Shown here one piece after another: positions 25,058 to 33,855 of a DNA stretch of 64,000 bases; the stretch's first letter is position 1; each line of letters starts with the position of its first letter. The DNA is taken from positions 162,042 to 226,041 of the forward strand of contig JAFWJL010000002.1 of assembly GCA_017511605.1 (NCBI GenBank). The letters are read 5' to 3'. Under the pieces are notes generated by a model. The model searched no databases. It was not told the origin of the DNA and saw nothing but the letters and a program-made list of their open reading frames with translations. A program made the translations under genes and the position numbers. The DNA comes from Bacilli bacterium (GTDB lineage Bacteria; Bacillota_I; Bacilli_A; RF39; UBA660).

Positions 25058-25108
25058 ACATTTTTAACATTTTTTATCAATTTTGTTTCACATAATTGTT
25101 TCACATAA
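25049..25108. repeat. Three copies of TGTTTCACATAA upstream of the Fic-like gene
   Basis: Copy A at 25049-25060 is inverted (TTATGTGAAACA); copies B at 25084-25095 and C at 25097-25108 are direct. All 12 bases match in all three. A covers the -35; B and C lie 24 bp upstream, 13 bp apart start to start. This is the layout of a regulator-binding array. Confidence 0.75.
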
Positions 25109-25130
25109 AAAGGAGCTATACTCCTTTTCT
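25105..25130 (-). terminator. Terminator of the sirtuin gene
   Basis: AAAAGGAG-TATAG-CTCCTTTT hairpin on the minus strand; includes the TAG stop. Confidence 0.75.
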
Positions 25131-25901
25131 ATATTCCTTAATTTTTTGAGCAACTTCCATAATATCGCCATCATACTTATAATCAGCAAAATAATCATAA
25201 TCAGTTGCACCTTTATTAACTATAAATAATTTTTTATGTCTTCCCATATAAGTTTTCTTTTCCCCTATAAAATCACGAACTAGATTAGCAGCAGGATCAA
25301 CATCTAATTCTGTGCCTAAAACCAATACACTATTACTATATCTAATCATATTTCTAGAAATGTTCAATAAATAAGGATCTAGTTCTTCTCCATATAATAT
25401 TATATCTGGACGTATTAATCCCCCACAACTACATTTTGGAACAATATCCATTCCAATAATATCATTTAACGAATAATTTCTATTACAACTCATACAATGA
25501 AATTTGCGGGCATTTCCATGTAATTCTATTACTTCTTTTGATCCAGCAGCAGTATCTAATCCATCAATATTTTGCGTCAATATAGATCTAACTACACCCT
25601 CTTTTTGAAGCTCTGCAATTACCTCATGCATCAAATTAGGTTTGACATTTTCATTAATTAAATATTTTCTAAAAAATTTATAAAACTTTAATGGATTTTC
25701 TTCCAAATATTTATGTGAAAGAATCTCTCTACCGTCTACTTTTTCTTTGTATAAACCATTTTCTCCATTAAAATCTCTTATTCCACTGGCTGTAGAAAGA
25801 CCAGCTCCAGTAAAAAATGTCATACCTTTTTTGTCTATACACTCAATAAGTGCTTTCACAAATTCATCAATATTCACAGTATCAGCTCCTATATGAAGCA
25901 T
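25116..25901 (-). CDS. Sir2-family NAD-dependent protein deacylase
   Basis: 261 residues. NAD motif FFTGAGLSTASGIRDFNG near residue 30, TQNIDGLD near 118, catalytic His in VIELHGNARKFHC, and two zinc Cys pairs CMSC and CSCGG about 20 residues apart; the closing VLGTELDVDPAANLV and FIVNKG are also typical. Family enzymes remove acetyl or other acyl groups from protein lysines using NAD, releasing nicotinamide. The GIRDFNG form differs from the common GIPDFRG, and NIDGLD replaces NIDGLH, which may alter acyl preference. Located between recA and the Fic-like gene, each with a terminator, so single-gene transcription is likely. Confidence 0.9.
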   Translation of the reverse strand: MLHIGADTVNIDEFVKALIECIDKKGMTFFTGAGLSTASGIRDFNGENGLYKEKVDGREILSHKYLEENPLKFYKFFRKYLINENVKPNLMHEVIAELQKEGVVRSILTQNIDGLDTAAGSKEVIELHGNARKFHCMSCNRNYSLNDIIGMDIVPKCSCGGLIRPDIILYGEELDPYLLNISRNMIRYSNSVLVLGTELDVDPAANLVRDFIGEKKTYMGRHKKLFIVNKGATDYDYFADYKYDGDIMEVAQKIKEYRKGV

Positions 25902-25910
25902 TATAACATA

Positions 25911-25936
25911 AAAAGGAGATTACTCTCCTTTTTTAT
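25911..25936 (-). terminator. Terminator of recA
   Basis: AAAAAGGAGA-GTA-ATCTCCTTTTT hairpin on the minus strand; the recA stop is in the loop. Confidence 0.85.
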
Positions 25937-26951
25937 CATTTTTTTCTGATATATCATAGAATTCTCTAACTTTCTTCTCTAATTCATTAGTTAATTCTTG
26001 ATTATCTTTTAATAATAGCTTAACGTTTTCTTTACCTTGTCCTAGTTTTTCTCCATTATATGAGTACCAAGCACCAGTTTTTTCTAAGATACCAGCTTCG
26101 CTAGCCATATCTATGATTTCGCCTTCTCTTGATACACCTTCCCCATACATGATATCTACCATACAAGATTTAAATGGAGGAGCTACTTTATTCTTAACAA
26201 CCTTAACACTTGTTTTATTTCCAACTACACCTTCGCCCATTTTTAATTGTTCACATCTTCTGATTTCAAGTCTTACACTTGCATAGAATTTTAATGCTCT
26301 ACCACCAGTAGTAGTTTCTGGATTTCCAAACATAACTCCTACTTTTTCTCTTAATTGGTTAATAAATATTACTGTTGTATTAGTCTTACTAATAGTACCA
26401 TTTAATTTTCTCAATGCTTGTGACATAAGCCTTGCTTGAAGGCCAACATGAGAATCTCCCATCTCACCATCAATTTCAGCTTGAGGTACAAGTGCAGCAA
26501 CTGAGTCAATTACTATAATACTAATAGCCTCACTTCTAACTAAAGCATCACATATTTCAAGTGCTTGTTCTCCTGTATCTGGTTGTGATAATAATAATTC
26601 ATCTATATTAACTCCTAATCTTTCAGCATATACTGGATCTAATGCATGTTCTGCATCAATAAAAGCAGCTCTTCCACCTAATTTTTGATGTTCAGCAATT
26701 GCTTGTAATGCAAAAGTAGTTTTACCACTAGATTCAGGTCCATATATTTCAATTATTCTTCCCTTTGGATAACCTCCAACTCCTAATGCAACATCAAGAG
26801 ATAAAATACCACTTGATACTACATCTACTTTCATATGTTTATTTTCACCAAGCTTCATAATTGAACCTTTACCGAATTGTTTTTCAATATCATTTAATAC
26901 TTGCTCTAAAGCTTTATCTTTATCTTTATTTGTATCTTTACTTACAGCCAT
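25920..26951 (-). CDS. recA: Recombinase RecA
   Basis: 343 residues from [20 protein letters not shown]; the frame is open further upstream but the ATG at 26949-26951 has a GAGGA site and lies after the promoter. Walker [15 protein letters not shown], the MAW region, L1/L2 loop regions ([25 protein letters not shown]) and the acidic C-terminus are complete. RecA forms filaments on single-stranded DNA, drives strand exchange and triggers LexA cleavage. A LexA-like box lies just upstream of its -35, so SOS control is probable. Normally next to rny in Bacilli; here sirtuin, Fic-like and murE genes intervene. Confidence 0.98.
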   Translation of the reverse strand: MAVSKDTNKDKDKALEQVLNDIEKQFGKGSIMKLGENKHMKVDVVSSGILSLDVALGVGGYPKGRIIEIYGPESSGKTTFALQAIAEHQKLGGRAAFIDAEHALDPVYAERLGVNIDELLLSQPDTGEQALEICDALVRSEAISIIVIDSVAALVPQAEIDGEMGDSHVGLQARLMSQALRKLNGTISKTNTTVIFINQLREKVGVMFGNPETTTGGRALKFYASVRLEIRRCEQLKMGEGVVGNKTSVKVVKNKVAPPFKSCMVDIMYGEGVSREGEIIDMASEAGILEKTGAWYSYNGEKLGQGKENVKLLLKDNQELTNELEKKVREFYDISEKNDKKGE

Positions 26952-26984
26952 TTCATATCCTCCTCGTAAATAACTTACAATAAC

Positions 26985-27013
26985 ATTGTATAATCTAATT
27001 TTATAAATGTCAA
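26985..27013 (-). promoter_or_regulatory. sigma-A promoter for recA
   Basis: Minus strand TTGACA, 17 bp, TACAAT. Confidence 0.8.
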
Positions 27014-27022
27014 TACTTTTTT

Positions 27023-27036
27023 CGAACATTTGTTTT
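27023..27036. promoter_or_regulatory. LexA (SOS) box-like site upstream of recA
   Basis: CGAACATTTGTTTT agrees with the Bacilli SOS box CGAACnnnnGTTCG in 8 of 10 specified positions: a perfect CGAAC half and a GTTTT second half. It lies 9 bp upstream of the recA -35. Confidence 0.6.
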
Positions 27037-27068
27037 TATATTTTACACATTGTTTTTTCCTTGAAAAA

Positions 27069-27095
27069 TAAAGATTCCCTAGCAATTAGGGAATC
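27069..27095 (-). terminator. Terminator of pgsA
   Basis: GATTCCCTA-ATTGC-TAGGGAATC stem with a T-rich tail on the minus strand, after the pgsA stop; the plus-strand side is also followed by a T run. Confidence 0.75.
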
Positions 27096-27120
27096 ATTTT
27101 TTAATTTTTTTATTCTTTTT

Positions 27121-27723
27121 TTATAACATTTCTATTTTTTCAAATAATAACTTTTTATTTAATACAAAGTATTCTACTGCACTAACTACTGCCATAATAC
27201 ATGCAAAATATAATAAGAATAGATCTACTCTAATATTAATAAATTCAAATGGCATATTATAGAAGAATACTAATGTAGTACCAATCATCATTGTAGCAGT
27301 CTTCCATTTACCACTTTTTATAGCTGCTACTACTTTGCCTTTACTAGCAGCTTGCATTTTAATTGCATCTACTACAATATCACGAGTTATATAAATAACT
27401 GGAATAATAACTGGAATATATCCATTACATGCAAGTAATATTAATATTGGACTAACTAACACTTTATCAGCAATTGCATCCAAGATTTTTCCTGTATCAG
27501 TAACTAAATTATATTTTCTAGCTATATAACCATCTAAGAAATCTGTTAAACTAGCTATTACAAATATAACTCCAGCAATTAAATAATTTAATTCTACTAC
27601 TACTCCATTAACATCATACTTAGGAAAATTAAATCCAAAGAAATCAAATGGTATTGCAAGTAATGCAATAATCACAACTGTTAAGAATAATCTTGCTACT
27701 GTAATCTTATTAGGCAAGTTCAT
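27121..27723 (-). CDS. pgsA: PgsA, phosphatidylglycerophosphate synthase
   Basis: 200 residues from MNLPNKITVARLFLTVV; an ATG three codons upstream abuts AAAGGAG too closely. Five to six membrane helices. The CDP-alcohol phosphotransferase motif is complete: DFLDGYIARKYNLVTDTGK followed by ILDAIADK, i.e. DGxxARx8GxxxDxxxD. It transfers glycerol-3-phosphate to CDP-diacylglycerol, the committed step to phosphatidylglycerol. Its start overlaps the stop of the RodZ-like gene, a pairing (rodZ/ymfM-pgsA) that also occurs in Bacillus. Confidence 0.95.
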   Translation of the reverse strand: MNLPNKITVARLFLTVVIIALLAIPFDFFGFNFPKYDVNGVVVELNYLIAGVIFVIASLTDFLDGYIARKYNLVTDTGKILDAIADKVLVSPILILLACNGYIPVIIPVIYITRDIVVDAIKMQAASKGKVVAAIKSGKWKTATMMIGTTLVFFYNMPFEFINIRVDLFLLYFACIMAVVSAVEYFVLNKKLLFEKIEML

Positions 27724-28201
27724 ATATTTCATCTCCTTTAACCTTTAACTCTTCTGTTCTCTCAGGAACTTTATTTATACTATTAAGTATTATATATATA
27801 ACTAATATTATTATCAAAATACCTGTTATAAACCATACGATTGGCATAAAATTAAATTTTTCTTTATATTCCTTAGTATATGGAGATTTTACTTTTCTAC
27901 TTTGCTCTTCACTCTCTTTTTTCTTTTGAGCAGCTAATATATCATCTAAAGATATTTTTGATGTGTGTTGAAATAAAAAATTATTAAACTCATCTAATAC
28001 TTTATCTGGATTTAATCCTAAGTACTTAGCATATAGTTTAATATAATCTCTTAATTCATAAATATCTTTGAAAGCTTTAACGTTACCACTCTCAATATTT
28101 TCAAGTTGTGATGTTGAAAGTTCTAAATCTTCACAAGCTTCAGTAATGCTAACTCCATTACCAACCCTTGTTTCCTTTAAATACTCCCCTAATTCTTTCA
28201 T
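27710..28201 (-). CDS. RodZ-like membrane protein with cytoplasmic HTH (YmfM type)
   Basis: 163 residues. N-terminal HTH_25 domain, LGEYLKETRVGNGVSITEACEDLELSTSQLENIESGNV, continuing through YAKYLGLNPDKVLDEFN; basic linker; one membrane helix at about 120-142 (IVWFITGILIIILVIYIILN); only about 20 residues outside. RodZ ties MreB filaments to the membrane and elongation machinery. The extracellular domain found in longer RodZ proteins is absent here. It overlaps pgsA by 14 nt, as ymfM-pgsA do in Bacillus, which supports the call. Immediately downstream of the RNase P RNA gene. Confidence 0.85.
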   Translation of the reverse strand: MKELGEYLKETRVGNGVSITEACEDLELSTSQLENIESGNVKAFKDIYELRDYIKLYAKYLGLNPDKVLDEFNNFLFQHTSKISLDDILAAQKKKESEEQSRKVKSPYTKEYKEKFNFMPIVWFITGILIIILVIYIILNSINKVPERTEELKVKGDEIYELA

Positions 28202-28224
28202 ACGACACCTCTATTAAACAATAA

Positions 28225-28558
28225 TAATATAAATAAGCCATGTTCTGTACCCTTACGGGCGACAAACATTTATCTACCTTTCGGTCCCTAACTCCATTCA
28301 GTTCTTTCGTTAGGACTCTCCTACCAATTTTGGATTTCTCACTCGCGGAGTTTACCACGTTTCATTCTCTTCTTTCGAAAAGATTCGTCACTGCGGCACT
28401 TTATGGGATATTCCATATCCATTGGACTTAGGACATCTCCCGTCGTTAGTAAAACTACCCTAGGTTATTTATTCCCTAGGCACGAACACTACTACCATCA
28501 CAGGATAGTGTGAGCATGGACTTTCCTCAAGGGTCTCAAGAACCCCAGCGTTTGTCTA
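28225..28558 (-). ncRNA. rnpB: RNase P RNA
   Basis: The minus-strand RNA begins near ATAGACAAACGCTGGG and contains the universal CR I block GAGGAAAGTCCATGCTC about 30 nt in, and the CR V block GTACAGAACATGGCTTA at the 3' end, with ACAGNAA-type core in between. Length about 330 nt fits bacterial P RNA. It is the catalytic subunit that removes 5' leaders from pre-tRNA. It lies between gpsB and the rodZ-like gene on the same strand; gpsB-rnpB is also the Bacillus order. Exact ends are estimates. Confidence 0.96.
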
Positions 28559-28562
28559 TATA

Positions 28563-28910
28563 TTATTTGTCTTCTTCTTCCTCGTTATTTTTTTGACTAT
28601 AAACCATCTTCTCAAGTTGAGAAAGTCTACGCATAATATCTACATTCGTAATTTCTCCGCCATTAGAGTTAGCAGCTACTTCCATATTTAACTTAGTATT
28701 ACGTAGTTCTTGTTTTAAACTCATAATTTCACTAAGCAAATCTGTTTTCTCCTTCTCTAAACCATTAATGATTTCTAAGAATTGCTCATAGTCTCCAATA
28801 ATATCATCTAGAAATTGATCAACTTCTTTTAAACGATAACCTCTTGTATCAATTTTAAAACTTTTCTCTAAGATATCCTTAGGCATGAATTTAATTCTAT
28901 TTTGATACAT
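28563..28910 (-). CDS. gpsB: GpsB, cell division/elongation coordinator
   Basis: 115 residues with the DivIVA-type N-terminus IKFMPKDILEKSFKIDTRGYRLKEVDQFLDDIIGDYEQF, a coiled coil (EKEKTDLLSEIMSLKQEL) and a short conserved C-terminal helix DIMRRLSQLEKMVYS that trimerises or tetramerises the protein. GpsB brings the class A PBP between septum and side wall; its partner gene ponA is encoded 0.9 kb away on the opposite strand. Own consensus promoter. Position before rnpB as in Bacillus. Confidence 0.93.
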   Translation of the reverse strand: MYQNRIKFMPKDILEKSFKIDTRGYRLKEVDQFLDDIIGDYEQFLEIINGLEKEKTDLLSEIMSLKQELRNTKLNMEVAANSNGGEITNVDIMRRLSQLEKMVYSQKNNEEEEDK

Positions 28911-28935
28911 AATATCACCAATCCCTTACAATGAT

Positions 28936-28964
28936 ATTATGTCATTTCTTCGTATTTTTGTCAA
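28936..28964 (-). promoter_or_regulatory. sigma-A promoter for gpsB (and probably rnpB)
   Basis: Minus strand TTGACA, 17 bp, CATAAT. Confidence 0.75.
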
Positions 28965-29190
28965 TTATTAACCCATTCTTTAATACCCTAATTTTAGCTT
29001 CCCTCGTATTATTAATCATTTTGCTCAAAATTCTATTAATCATAATATTATTCATTTTTCCTCACCAAAATCATAATAATATAATATTTAAAAAAAATCA
29101 TAAAAACGACAAAACTAGATATAAAAATACATATAAAAATATATGGAAAAATTATTTACTTTATAGTATAATTAATGGTAGGTGAAAAAG

Positions 29191-29781
29191 ATGAATTATC
29201 CTAATGGTATAAAAAAAGATAATAGTATAAGTTTATCTACACTAAAGAACTCTAAAAACAGAGGAATGACTCTAGAAAATGATCTAAATGAAACTAATGA
29301 ATATTATAGAGAAGCAGATATTGCTATTATTTATAAAAAACCAACACCTATAAAAATAGTAAAAGTAGATTACCCATCAAGAAGTGAAGCAAAAATTAAA
29401 GAAGCGTTTTTTACAGTACCATCAACTACTGATTATAATGGAATATATAAAGGATACTATATTGATTATGAAGCTAAAGAAACTAGAAGTAAAACTTCTT
29501 TCTCTTTAGAAAATATTCACCCTCATCAAATTAAACATCTAGAAAGAATATATAATCATAAAGGAATAGCTTTTTTAATTATAAGATTTACTACTTTAAA
29601 TGAAACTTATTTATTAACAATACAAGATTTTTTAAGTTTTATTAATAATAATGATAGAAAATCAATACCAATTGATTATTTTAAAGAAAAAGGATATTTA
29701 ATAAAGGATGGTTATAGACCAAGAGTTGATTACTTAAAAGTAATTGACAACATATTGGAGGTATACGAATGCGAAAATTAA
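29191..29781 (+). CDS. recU: RecU Holliday junction resolvase
   Basis: 196 residues from MNYPNGIKKDNSISL; a GTG three codons upstream is the core of the TAGGTG ribosome site. RecU motifs: NRGMTLENDLNETN at the start of the fold, STTDYNGIYKGYYIDYEAKET with the PDDEXK-type Asp and Glu-x-Lys metal site, and HPHQIKHLERIYNHKGIAFLIIRF. It cuts Holliday junctions and modulates RecA. A TATAAT at 29167 is the probable -10. Its 3' end overlaps the ponA start by 13 nt, the same recU-ponA coupling as in Bacillus. Confidence 0.94.
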   Translation: MNYPNGIKKDNSISLSTLKNSKNRGMTLENDLNETNEYYREADIAIIYKKPTPIKIVKVDYPSRSEAKIKEAFFTVPSTTDYNGIYKGYYIDYEAKETRSKTSFSLENIHPHQIKHLERIYNHKGIAFLIIRFTTLNETYLLTIQDFLSFINNNDRKSIPIDYFKEKGYLIKDGYRPRVDYLKVIDNILEVYECEN

Positions 29782-32516
29782 AGAAAAGAAAAAAAACTAC
29801 TCATACCAGTAATGGTACAAAAGTAAGAAGAAGAAAATTAAAACTTAATATTAAATTAGCAATTATATTAGCTGTAATTGCAATGCTATTAATATGTTAT
29901 GTAGCACTAGGAGTAAAATATACTGCCTTAGTAGCTATGTTACTATTTATAGTATTTGGAATATGGTTTGTATTTACTAGAAAAGGAAGAAAAAGAAGAA
30001 AATTAATAAGTATTATCTTAATTCTATTCTTTTCATTAGGAATTCTTGCTTTAGTAGGTTTCTCAGTATTTGTTATTTATATTAAGGGTGAAGCAGATCC
30101 TAAATATCAAAAGAATAATTTAAATACCATAGAGATGTCGAGAATATATGATAAAGATGGTAATGAAATTGCTAAACTAGGTTCCGAAAAACGTGAAAAA
30201 GTAACTTACGATGAATTACCTGAAGTATTAGTAGATGCAATTATTGCCACTGAGGATTCAAGATTCTTCCAACATAATGGATTTGATGCACCTCGTTTTA
30301 TAAAGGCAACATTTGGTCAATTAACTCATGGTTCTGAAGCTGGTGGTGCTTCTACATTATCAATGCAAGTTACTAAGAATAGTTTTACAGATCCACTTGG
30401 GCAAGCATCTAGTGGTATTAAAGGAATTATTCGTAAATTTGAAGATATTTATATAACAGTATTTATGCTAGAAAAAGATTATTCAAAAGAACAAATCGTT
30501 GAGTTCTATGTTAATAATCACTTCTTAGGTGGAAACATATATGGTGTTGAAGAAGCATCTAATGCTTACTTTGGTAAATCAGTTAGTGATCTTAACTTGA
30601 GTGAAGCAGCAATCTTAGCTGGTATGTTTAAATCTCCTAACTACTATAGACCAACAACAAATCCAAAAAATGCTGCAGCAAGACGTAAGACTGTTCTTTA
30701 CTTAATGAGAAAACACGGATATATCACAAAAGAAGAAGAAGAAGCTGCTAATGCTATTCCAGTTGAATCACTAACTGCTGACGTCGCTAATTCAAATGTT
30801 AATCCATATCAAGGATTCATTGATACAGTAGCTGAAGAATTAGAAGAAAAATATGGAGTAAGTCCTTATACTACACCATTACTTGTATTTACTACTTTAG
30901 ATAAGAGTAGACAAGCAGGCGTTGATAGAGTATTAAGTGGTGAAACATATAGTTGGATAGATGATAGAGTTCAAACAGGTGTAGCTGTACTTGAATCTGA
31001 AACTGGTAAAATTCTAGCTATAGGTAATGGTCGTAATGTTAATTCAAGAAGTCAAGGACAAGCACGACAATATAACTATGCTACTCAAATCAAAAGACAA
31101 CCTGGTTCTTCCGCAAAACCATTATTTGATTACGGACCTGGTATAGAATATAATAACTGGTCTACATATGAAATGTTTGATGATGCACCATATACATATT
31201 CAAATGGTAGATCCATAAGAAACTGGGATGGTGGATATTTTGGAAATATCACTATGCGTAGAGCATTATCCACATCACGTAACATTCCAGCACTTAAAGC
31301 ATTCCAAAGAGTAGATAATGAAAAGATTAAAGAATTTGTATTAAACTTAGGATTAACACCTGAAGTATGTGCAAGTGGATATAAATATGACAGAGCAAAC
31401 AATAACTGTGTTAATAAAGAAGATAAAAATGATGTTCAAGGAACAATCGGATTACATGAAGCTCATTCAATTGGAGCCTTCACTGGAGTTTCTCCACTAG
31501 AAATGGCTGCTGCATATGCTGCATTCTCAAATGGTGGATACTATAACGAACCATACTCAGTTAACAAATTTATATATCGTCAAACTGGTGTAACAGTAGA
31601 ACATCAAGGTGAAAAGAAACAAGTAATGTCTGAAGCTACAGCATTTATGATTTCTAGTATGCTTCAAGATGTTGCATTAGTTGGTGGTACTCCTTCTAAT
31701 GTTGCTTGTAAAACAGGTACTACAAACTATGACGAATCAACACACTATAACTTAAACTTACCATATGATGCCATTCGTGATTCATGGGTTGTTGGTTATT
31801 CAACAAAAACAGCAATTGGTATGTGGTATGGATATGATAACTTAACAATAGAGTCTGTTGCCCAAGGTTATGTATTACACCAAACACCAGCAGCAATTCA
31901 AAAAGATAGATTATTCCTAGCTTTAGTAAATTCTGGAGCCATGGATTGGGATAGAAGTCCATTTGTTCAACCTGCAAGTGTAACAAAGGTTGCAGTATCT
32001 CCTAACTCAAATCCACCTAAACTAGCAATTCCGGGTCAACCATCAGTACAAGAATACTTTAAAAAAGGTACAGAACCTACTGAATATGATTTCTCAAATT
32101 ACAAATTACCTGCACCTTCTAATCTAAAGATAACTGATGATGGAACTAAAGTAACACTAACTTGGGGAGCTGTTTCTCCAGGAAGTCTAGCTACTGGAGA
32201 TCACGGAGCATTCGGTTATAATATTTATAAAGATGGAGTCTTAGTAACATGGACAGATAAAACAACTTATACATTTACACCAACTAGTGGATTATATGGT
32301 ACTTATAAAATTGTTGGTACATACAAATCATATAATGATATTCAAACTAACGCAGCAGAAAAGAAATATACAAAAGAACCTACAATCACATGTCCTGCTG
32401 ATGCCAAAGTAGAAAATAACAAATGCGTATGTACAGATGCTTCAAAAGTATATGATGATAAAACTAAGACATGTAAGGCTAAAGAAGAACCAAAAGAAAG
32501 CAATGAAAAAGAGTAA
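29769..32516 (+). CDS. ponA: Class A penicillin-binding protein 1
   Basis: 915 residues. Basic cytoplasmic tail, membrane helices about 27-110, GT51 transglycosylase domain with IIATEDSRFFQHNG and GGASTLSMQVTKN, then the transpeptidase domain with SSAKP (SxxK), STSRN (SxN) and ACKTGTTN (KTG). C-terminal from about 790 is a fibronectin-III-like domain (PSNLKITDDGTKVTLTWGAVSPG) and a Cys/Lys-rich tail CPADAKVENNKCVCTDASKVY with four cysteines. It polymerises and cross-links peptidoglycan on the outer face. Translationally coupled to recU. Confidence 0.96.
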   Translation: MRKLKKRKKTTHTSNGTKVRRRKLKLNIKLAIILAVIAMLLICYVALGVKYTALVAMLLFIVFGIWFVFTRKGRKRRKLISIILILFFSLGILALVGFSVFVIYIKGEADPKYQKNNLNTIEMSRIYDKDGNEIAKLGSEKREKVTYDELPEVLVDAIIATEDSRFFQHNGFDAPRFIKATFGQLTHGSEAGGASTLSMQVTKNSFTDPLGQASSGIKGIIRKFEDIYITVFMLEKDYSKEQIVEFYVNNHFLGGNIYGVEEASNAYFGKSVSDLNLSEAAILAGMFKSPNYYRPTTNPKNAAARRKTVLYLMRKHGYITKEEEEAANAIPVESLTADVANSNVNPYQGFIDTVAEELEEKYGVSPYTTPLLVFTTLDKSRQAGVDRVLSGETYSWIDDRVQTGVAVLESETGKILAIGNGRNVNSRSQGQARQYNYATQIKRQPGSSAKPLFDYGPGIEYNNWSTYEMFDDAPYTYSNGRSIRNWDGGYFGNITMRRALSTSRNIPALKAFQRVDNEKIKEFVLNLGLTPEVCASGYKYDRANNNCVNKEDKNDVQGTIGLHEAHSIGAFTGVSPLEMAAAYAAFSNGGYYNEPYSVNKFIYRQTGVTVEHQGEKKQVMSEATAFMISSMLQDVALVGGTPSNVACKTGTTNYDESTHYNLNLPYDAIRDSWVVGYSTKTAIGMWYGYDNLTIESVAQGYVLHQTPAAIQKDRLFLALVNSGAMDWDRSPFVQPASVTKVAVSPNSNPPKLAIPGQPSVQEYFKKGTEPTEYDFSNYKLPAPSNLKITDDGTKVTLTWGAVSPGSLATGDHGAFGYNIYKDGVLVTWTDKTTYTFTPTSGLYGTYKIVGTYKSYNDIQTNAAEKKYTKEPTITCPADAKVENNKCVCTDASKVYDDKTKTCKAKEEPKESNEKE

Positions 32517-32535
32517 GATTTAACTTACTCTTTTA
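32506..32535. terminator. Bidirectional terminator between ponA and nth
   Basis: AAAAGAGTAAG-ATTTAA-CTTACTCTTTT; both stop codons lie inside the hairpin. Confidence 0.85.
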
Positions 32536-33149
32536 TTTTTTTCTATACACATATCTTTTAACTTGCAATTCATACATTCCGGCTTTATTGCTTTACAATA
32601 ATACCTTCCAAACAAGACTAATTGTAAATGTCTTCTTGCCCATGTATCCTTTGAAAAATATCTCTCAAGCTTTTTCTCTACCTGTAATACATTATCTCTC
32701 TTAGAAGCTAATTTAAGTCGCTTAGAGACTCTCTCTACATGAGTATCAACTGCTATAGCTGGAATATTATAAAACTCACTTAAAAATACATTAGCTGTCT
32801 TTCTTCCAACCCCAGGTAATTCAATTAATTTTTCCCTATCGCAAGGAACTATTCCATTATATTTATCATCTAATATAGTAGCTATATCCTTAATATAAGA
32901 AGCTTTTCTTCTAAATGACCCAACTGGTCTAATAATATTCTCTAAGTCCTTTAAAGAGGCTTTTTTTAATGTCTTAAGACTATCATACTTATTAAATATA
33001 ATAGGAGTAACACTATTTACCCTCTTATCAGTACTTTGTGCACTTAAAACAATAGCAATTAATAACTCATAATCATTATTATAATTAAGTTCACATTTAG
33101 GATTAGGAAATAACTCATCTAGATATAAATCTATACTACTCTTCTTCAT
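32520..33149 (-). CDS. nth: Endonuclease III
   Basis: 209 residues. Helix-hairpin-helix LPGVGRKTANVFLSE containing the catalytic Lys of the family, catalytic Asp in IAVDTHVERVSKRL, and the C-terminal 4Fe-4S cluster Cys in CKAIKPECMNCKLKDMC (C-x6-C-x2-C-x5-C). It excises oxidised pyrimidines and nicks the abasic site. Overlaps the dnaD stop by 14 nt, so expressed with it; dnaD-nth next to ponA-recU is the Bacillus order. Confidence 0.96.
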   Translation of the reverse strand: MKKSSIDLYLDELFPNPKCELNYNNDYELLIAIVLSAQSTDKRVNSVTPIIFNKYDSLKTLKKASLKDLENIIRPVGSFRRKASYIKDIATILDDKYNGIVPCDREKLIELPGVGRKTANVFLSEFYNIPAIAVDTHVERVSKRLKLASKRDNVLQVEKKLERYFSKDTWARRHLQLVLFGRYYCKAIKPECMNCKLKDMCIEKNKRVS

Positions 33150-33804
33150 CTAACCAATTCCAATCAAAGATTTCAGTATCTATATCTACATCACCATCAT
33201 CTTTTTCTACTGGTTTATTCTTTTTATTTAAATCATCTACACTATTAATGCCTTTCTTATTCCATTCATATAATATCTTATCAATATATCTTATACTACT
33301 AACATTATTACGTGTAGCTTCACCTAAAGCTTCTTTAATTAATTCTTCATTATAGTTATTCTCTAACCAAGCTTTAATAATCTCATATTCAGTAGCATTC
33401 AAAGTTCTTCCAAACTCTTTCTCTATAAGTTCAAATACATTAGAATCAACAACATCACTATCTTTACTAATATCACCTATAGTCAAACATGTTAATTTAT
33501 TATAAAAATCATCTAATGAAATAATTTCTTCCATTACATTCTTATCATTCTTTAATACTTCTACTTTAATTAATTTCTTATCAGTTAATACACTAATATA
33601 ATTCATAATATTAGTTGTATCAATACCTAAATCATTAGAATACTTATTAGGATCAAATAAAAATCTATCTCCTAAATTATATAAATACATTAAAAATATA
33701 AATTCATCCATTTCAAGATTTAACTCTTTATAATTTTTAAGTAAATACAAAGGTACAACAATATTTCCATTCTTAAAAATATCTATTAATTTGGAATTTT
33801 TCAT
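33136..33804 (-). CDS. dnaD: DnaD replication initiation protein
   Basis: 222 residues: N-terminal winged-helix domain (about 1-100, VPLYLLKNYKELNLEMDEFIFLMYLYNLGD) and C-terminal DnaB2/DnaD domain with FELIEKEFGRTLNATEYEIIKAWLE and YNEELIKEALGEATRNNVSSIRYIDKILYEW, including the YxxxIxxxW-type end. An acidic tail follows. In Bacilli DnaD works with DnaB and DnaI to load the replicative helicase. Operon with nth. Confidence 0.93.
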   Translation of the reverse strand: MKNSKLIDIFKNGNIVVPLYLLKNYKELNLEMDEFIFLMYLYNLGDRFLFDPNKYSNDLGIDTTNIMNYISVLTDKKLIKVEVLKNDKNVMEEIISLDDFYNKLTCLTIGDISKDSDVVDSNVFELIEKEFGRTLNATEYEIIKAWLENNYNEELIKEALGEATRNNVSSIRYIDKILYEWNKKGINSVDDLNKKNKPVEKDDGDVDIDTEIFDWNWLDEEE

Positions 33805-33855
33805 ATTATCATCTCCTTAACTTAATATAATAACATAATTTAAAAAAAAAGAGAA

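Noticed and set aside
28158..28431. Open frames on both strands across 28158-28431
   Set aside because: They lie in the conserved RNase P RNA gene; no ribosome sites.
28931..29185. 84-codon hydrophobic open frame between gpsB and recU
   Set aside because: It overlaps the gpsB promoter, has no Shine-Dalgarno, and its composition is what AT-rich intergenic DNA gives; I treat 28911-29190 as a divergent promoter region.
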